Shown here piece by piece: positions 62,356-64,000 of a stretch of 64,000 nucleotides of DNA (its first letter is position 1; every line of letters starts with the position of its first letter). The stretch comes from Labrys sp. WJW (GTDB lineage Bacteria > Pseudomonadota > Alphaproteobacteria > Rhizobiales > Labraceae), in the NCBI RefSeq assembly GCF_001676615.1, contig NZ_LYXZ01000030.1, positions 1 to 64,000 on the forward strand, read 5' to 3'. The notes beneath the pieces are model-generated. The model saw nothing but the letters and a program-made list of their open reading frames with translations. It did not search any database and was not told the DNA's origin. The translations under genes and the position numbers were made by a program.

Positions 62356-62460
62356 TCTGGAGCAGGACGCGTTCAAGCAAGAACGCTCATCTGCTCCGGC
62401 TCATAGGTTCGGCGCGTCTTTGCGGGTCTTGCCGATCCCGGCACATCGCAAAACGCTTGA
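62356..62460. repeat. RPE-like dispersed repeat (family E)
   Basis: Begins tctggagcaggacgcgttca, contains gaacgctcatctgctccggc, and ends atcgcaaaacgcttgaggga. It shares the modules at 27574 and 31491. It lies just before frmA, so part of it is in the frmA leader. Confidence 0.75.
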
Positions 62461-62471
62461 GGGAGTGAATC

Positions 62472-63584
62472 ATGAAGACGAGAGCGGCTGTGGCATGGAA
62501 GGCGGGTGCGCCCCTGACGGTCGAGACCATCGAGATCGGTGGCCCCAAACCGGGCGAGGTGCTGGTCGAGATCATGGCCACGGGCGTGTGCCATACCGAT
62601 GCCTACACGCTTTCCGGCGCCGATCCGGAAGGCCTGTTCCCCGCCATTCTGGGTCATGAAGGCGCAGGCATCGTGCGCGAGGTCGGCGCCGGCGTCACCA
62701 GCCTGAAGCCCGGCGATCACGTGATCCCGCTCTACACGCCCGAGTGCCGCCAGTGCAAAACCTGCCTGTCGCAGCGCTCGAACCTGTGCACCGCCATCCG
62801 CGCTACCCAGGGCAAGGGCGTGATGCCCGACGGCACCAGCCGCTTCGCCTGCGACGGCGGCGAGGTCTTCCACTATATGGGCTGCTCGACCTTCTCCAAC
62901 TTCACGGTGCTGCCGGAGATCGCACTCGCCAAGGTGCGCGAGGACGCCCCCTTCGACAAGATCTGCTATATCGGCTGCGGCGTCACCACCGGCATCGGCG
63001 CGGTGACCAACACCGCCAAGGTCTGGCCCGGCGCCAATGTCGTGGTGTTCGGCCTCGGCGGCATCGGCCTCAACGTGATCCAGGGCGCCCGCATGGTCGG
63101 CGCCGACAAGATCATCGGCGTCGATCTCAATCCGGCCAAGGTGGAGATGGCCAAGAAGTTCGGCATGACGCATTTCGTCAATCCGGCGGAAGTCGGCCAC
63201 GACAAGGTGGTCGAGGCCATCGTCGACCTCACGGGCGGCGGCGCCGACTTCTCCTTCGAATGCATCGGCCTGCCGGTGACCATGCGCCAGGCGCTGGAAT
63301 GCTGCCATCGCGGCTGGGGCGAATCGATCATCATCGGCGTGGCGGCCTCGGGCCAGGAAATCTCCACCCGCCCGTTCCAGCTCGTCACCGGGCGCGTGTG
63401 GAAGGGCACCGCCTTCGGCGGCGCGCGCGGCCGCACCGACGTACCGAAGATCGTCGACTGGTACATGGAGGGCAAGATCGAGATCGACAGCCTGATCACC
63501 CACACCATGCCGCTCGACGAGATCAACACCGCCTTCGACCTCATGCATGAAGGCAAGTCGATCCGCTCGGTGGTCACCTTCTGA
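62472..63584 (+). CDS. frmA: S-(hydroxymethyl)glutathione dehydrogenase (class III alcohol dehydrogenase)
   Basis: A 370-residue zinc enzyme that oxidises S-hydroxymethylglutathione in formaldehyde detoxification; it also reduces S-nitrosoglutathione. Catalytic zinc: Cys in GVCHTDAYT, GHEGAG His, and CGVTTG Cys. Structural zinc: ECRQCKTCLSQRSNLC. Rossmann GLGGIGLNVIQGA. DPEGLFPAILGHEG is class III-typical. It is monocistronic here; the thiolesterase frmB is not adjacent. A strong terminator follows. Confidence 0.95.
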   Translation: MKTRAAVAWKAGAPLTVETIEIGGPKPGEVLVEIMATGVCHTDAYTLSGADPEGLFPAILGHEGAGIVREVGAGVTSLKPGDHVIPLYTPECRQCKTCLSQRSNLCTAIRATQGKGVMPDGTSRFACDGGEVFHYMGCSTFSNFTVLPEIALAKVREDAPFDKICYIGCGVTTGIGAVTNTAKVWPGANVVVFGLGGIGLNVIQGARMVGADKIIGVDLNPAKVEMAKKFGMTHFVNPAEVGHDKVVEAIVDLTGGGADFSFECIGLPVTMRQALECCHRGWGESIIIGVAASGQEISTRPFQLVTGRVWKGTAFGGARGRTDVPKIVDWYMEGKIEIDSLITHTMPLDEINTAFDLMHEGKSIRSVVTF

Positions 63585-63619
63585 GGACCGGCTCGATCCG
63601 AGCGACGCTCTTTCCATCC

Positions 63620-63655
63620 AACCGCGCTCCCGCTCCGGCGGGACGCGGTTTTTCC
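63620..63655 (+). terminator. Rho-independent terminator of frmA
   Basis: CCGCG-c-TCCCGC pairs with GCGGGA-CGCGG around tccg, followed by TTTTT (63649-63653). It lies 36 bases after the frmA stop. Confidence 0.85.
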
Positions 63656-63779
63656 TTATGTGCTTCATCTAACTTTACAAATGCCCGGACGGCGCGAAAC
63701 CTCCCCCGGCTAGGCTTCGTCATCCCGCAATGCCCGGCGCGGCCCTTGCCGTGCGGCACTGCCCTTGATGGAGACTGAC

Positions 63780-64000
63780 ATGAGTGAAAGCCCGAACGCT
63801 TCCGTCCCCGCCCGCCGCTGGCCGCGCGTGCTGGTGCTCGGCGGCGCCATGGCAGCCGGTATCGCCCTCGGCGCCGGCGGATTGGCTGCTGCCGCCGTGA
63901 TGGGCGGCGGTGGCTGGCATCACGGCCCCCGACTCGAGCGCATCCAGAATTTCGTGCGGATGTCGCTGGATTCGGTCGCGGCCACCTCCGAGCAGGAGGC
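63780..64000 (+). CDS. Spy/CpxP-like periplasmic protein, 5' part only (runs off the window)
   Basis: The first 73 residues are visible. They have a basic start (MSESPNASVPARRWPRVLVLGG in two parts), a hydrophobic anchor or signal segment (VLVLGGAMAAGIALGAGGLAAAAVMGGG), then WHHGPRLERIQNFVRMSLDSVAATSEQE. The last part resembles the opening of the LTxxQ/Spy (periplasmic heavy-metal sensor) domain. ATG 63780 follows GGAGA. The 3' end lies beyond 64000. Confidence 0.7.
   Translation, partial: MSESPNASVPARRWPRVLVLGGAMAAGIALGAGGLAAAAVMGGGGWHHGPRLERIQNFVRMSLDSVAATSEQE

Overview
The window is a GC-rich stretch of an alphaproteobacterial chromosome, most likely order Hyphomicrobiales (Rhizobiales). 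The gene set fits this order: ActS/ActR (RegB/RegA-type) redox regulators, a CycM-type membrane-anchored cytochrome c, an intracellular PHA depolymerase, a single-chain pyruvate carboxylase, KdsB next to prephenate dehydratase, and glutathione-dependent formaldehyde dehydrogenase. Several families of large palindromic intergenic repeats point the same way. The genus cannot be fixed from the sequence alone. No rRNA, tRNA, CRISPR array, intact insertion sequence or replication origin was seen.

Layout. 1-4000: dapB, then ptsN and hpf, then a GhrA-like 2-hydroxyacid dehydrogenase. 4190-6860: a small accessory island with a serine-recombinase C-terminal remnant, a ParB/sulfiredoxin-fold protein and a HEPN protein carrying an R-x4-H motif. 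6980-13200: ogt/ada-like repair gene, VOC and GNAT genes, LysR with ilvD, and a TetR with two matching operators controlling itself and a 3-hydroxyisobutyrate-dehydrogenase-like gene. 13190-18330: MscS channel, a LysR, and a tmpA-tmpB pair (2OG oxygenase plus HD-type diiron oxygenase) for quaternary-ammonium phosphonate breakdown, then an N-formylglutamate-amidohydrolase-like gene. 18530-25750: an RpiR-controlled catabolic set (APC permease, cysteine hydrolase, glutamine-synthetase-like ligase) and a split Tm-1-like pair. 25770-35600: small stress and hypothetical genes, ParDE, an orphan YejF-like double ABC ATPase, ModE/ModB, and an M16 peptidase. 35740-43830: phaZ, a TIM-barrel isomerase, a BKACE-thioesterase pair (carnitine-type breakdown), cycM, kdsB, pheA, nudC and a HIT protein. 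43830-49920: a MarR/MFS exporter cassette bracketed by a duplicated 3' end of pyc, then pyc itself. 50230-64000: a LysR, HicAB, pheT, a regulator with an AT-rich upstream desert, uppP, an NDUFA9-like gene, actS/actR, frmA and a truncated Spy/CpxP-like gene at the right edge.

How parts may connect. TmpAB and the BKACE/thioesterase pair would both yield glycine betaine, from phosphonocholine-type compounds and 3-dehydrocarnitine respectively. Many regulators sit beside visible operators: TetR (two identical 16-bp cores), MarR (perfect 27-bp inverted repeat), ParDE (perfect 33-bp palindrome), ModE (a half-conserved molybdate box) and HicAB (ATGCAT boxes). The most unusual items are the ParB-like/HEPN pair, the pyc 3'-end duplication flanking the MarR/MFS cassette, and an internal duplication in the second nucleotide-binding domain of the YejF-like ATPase.
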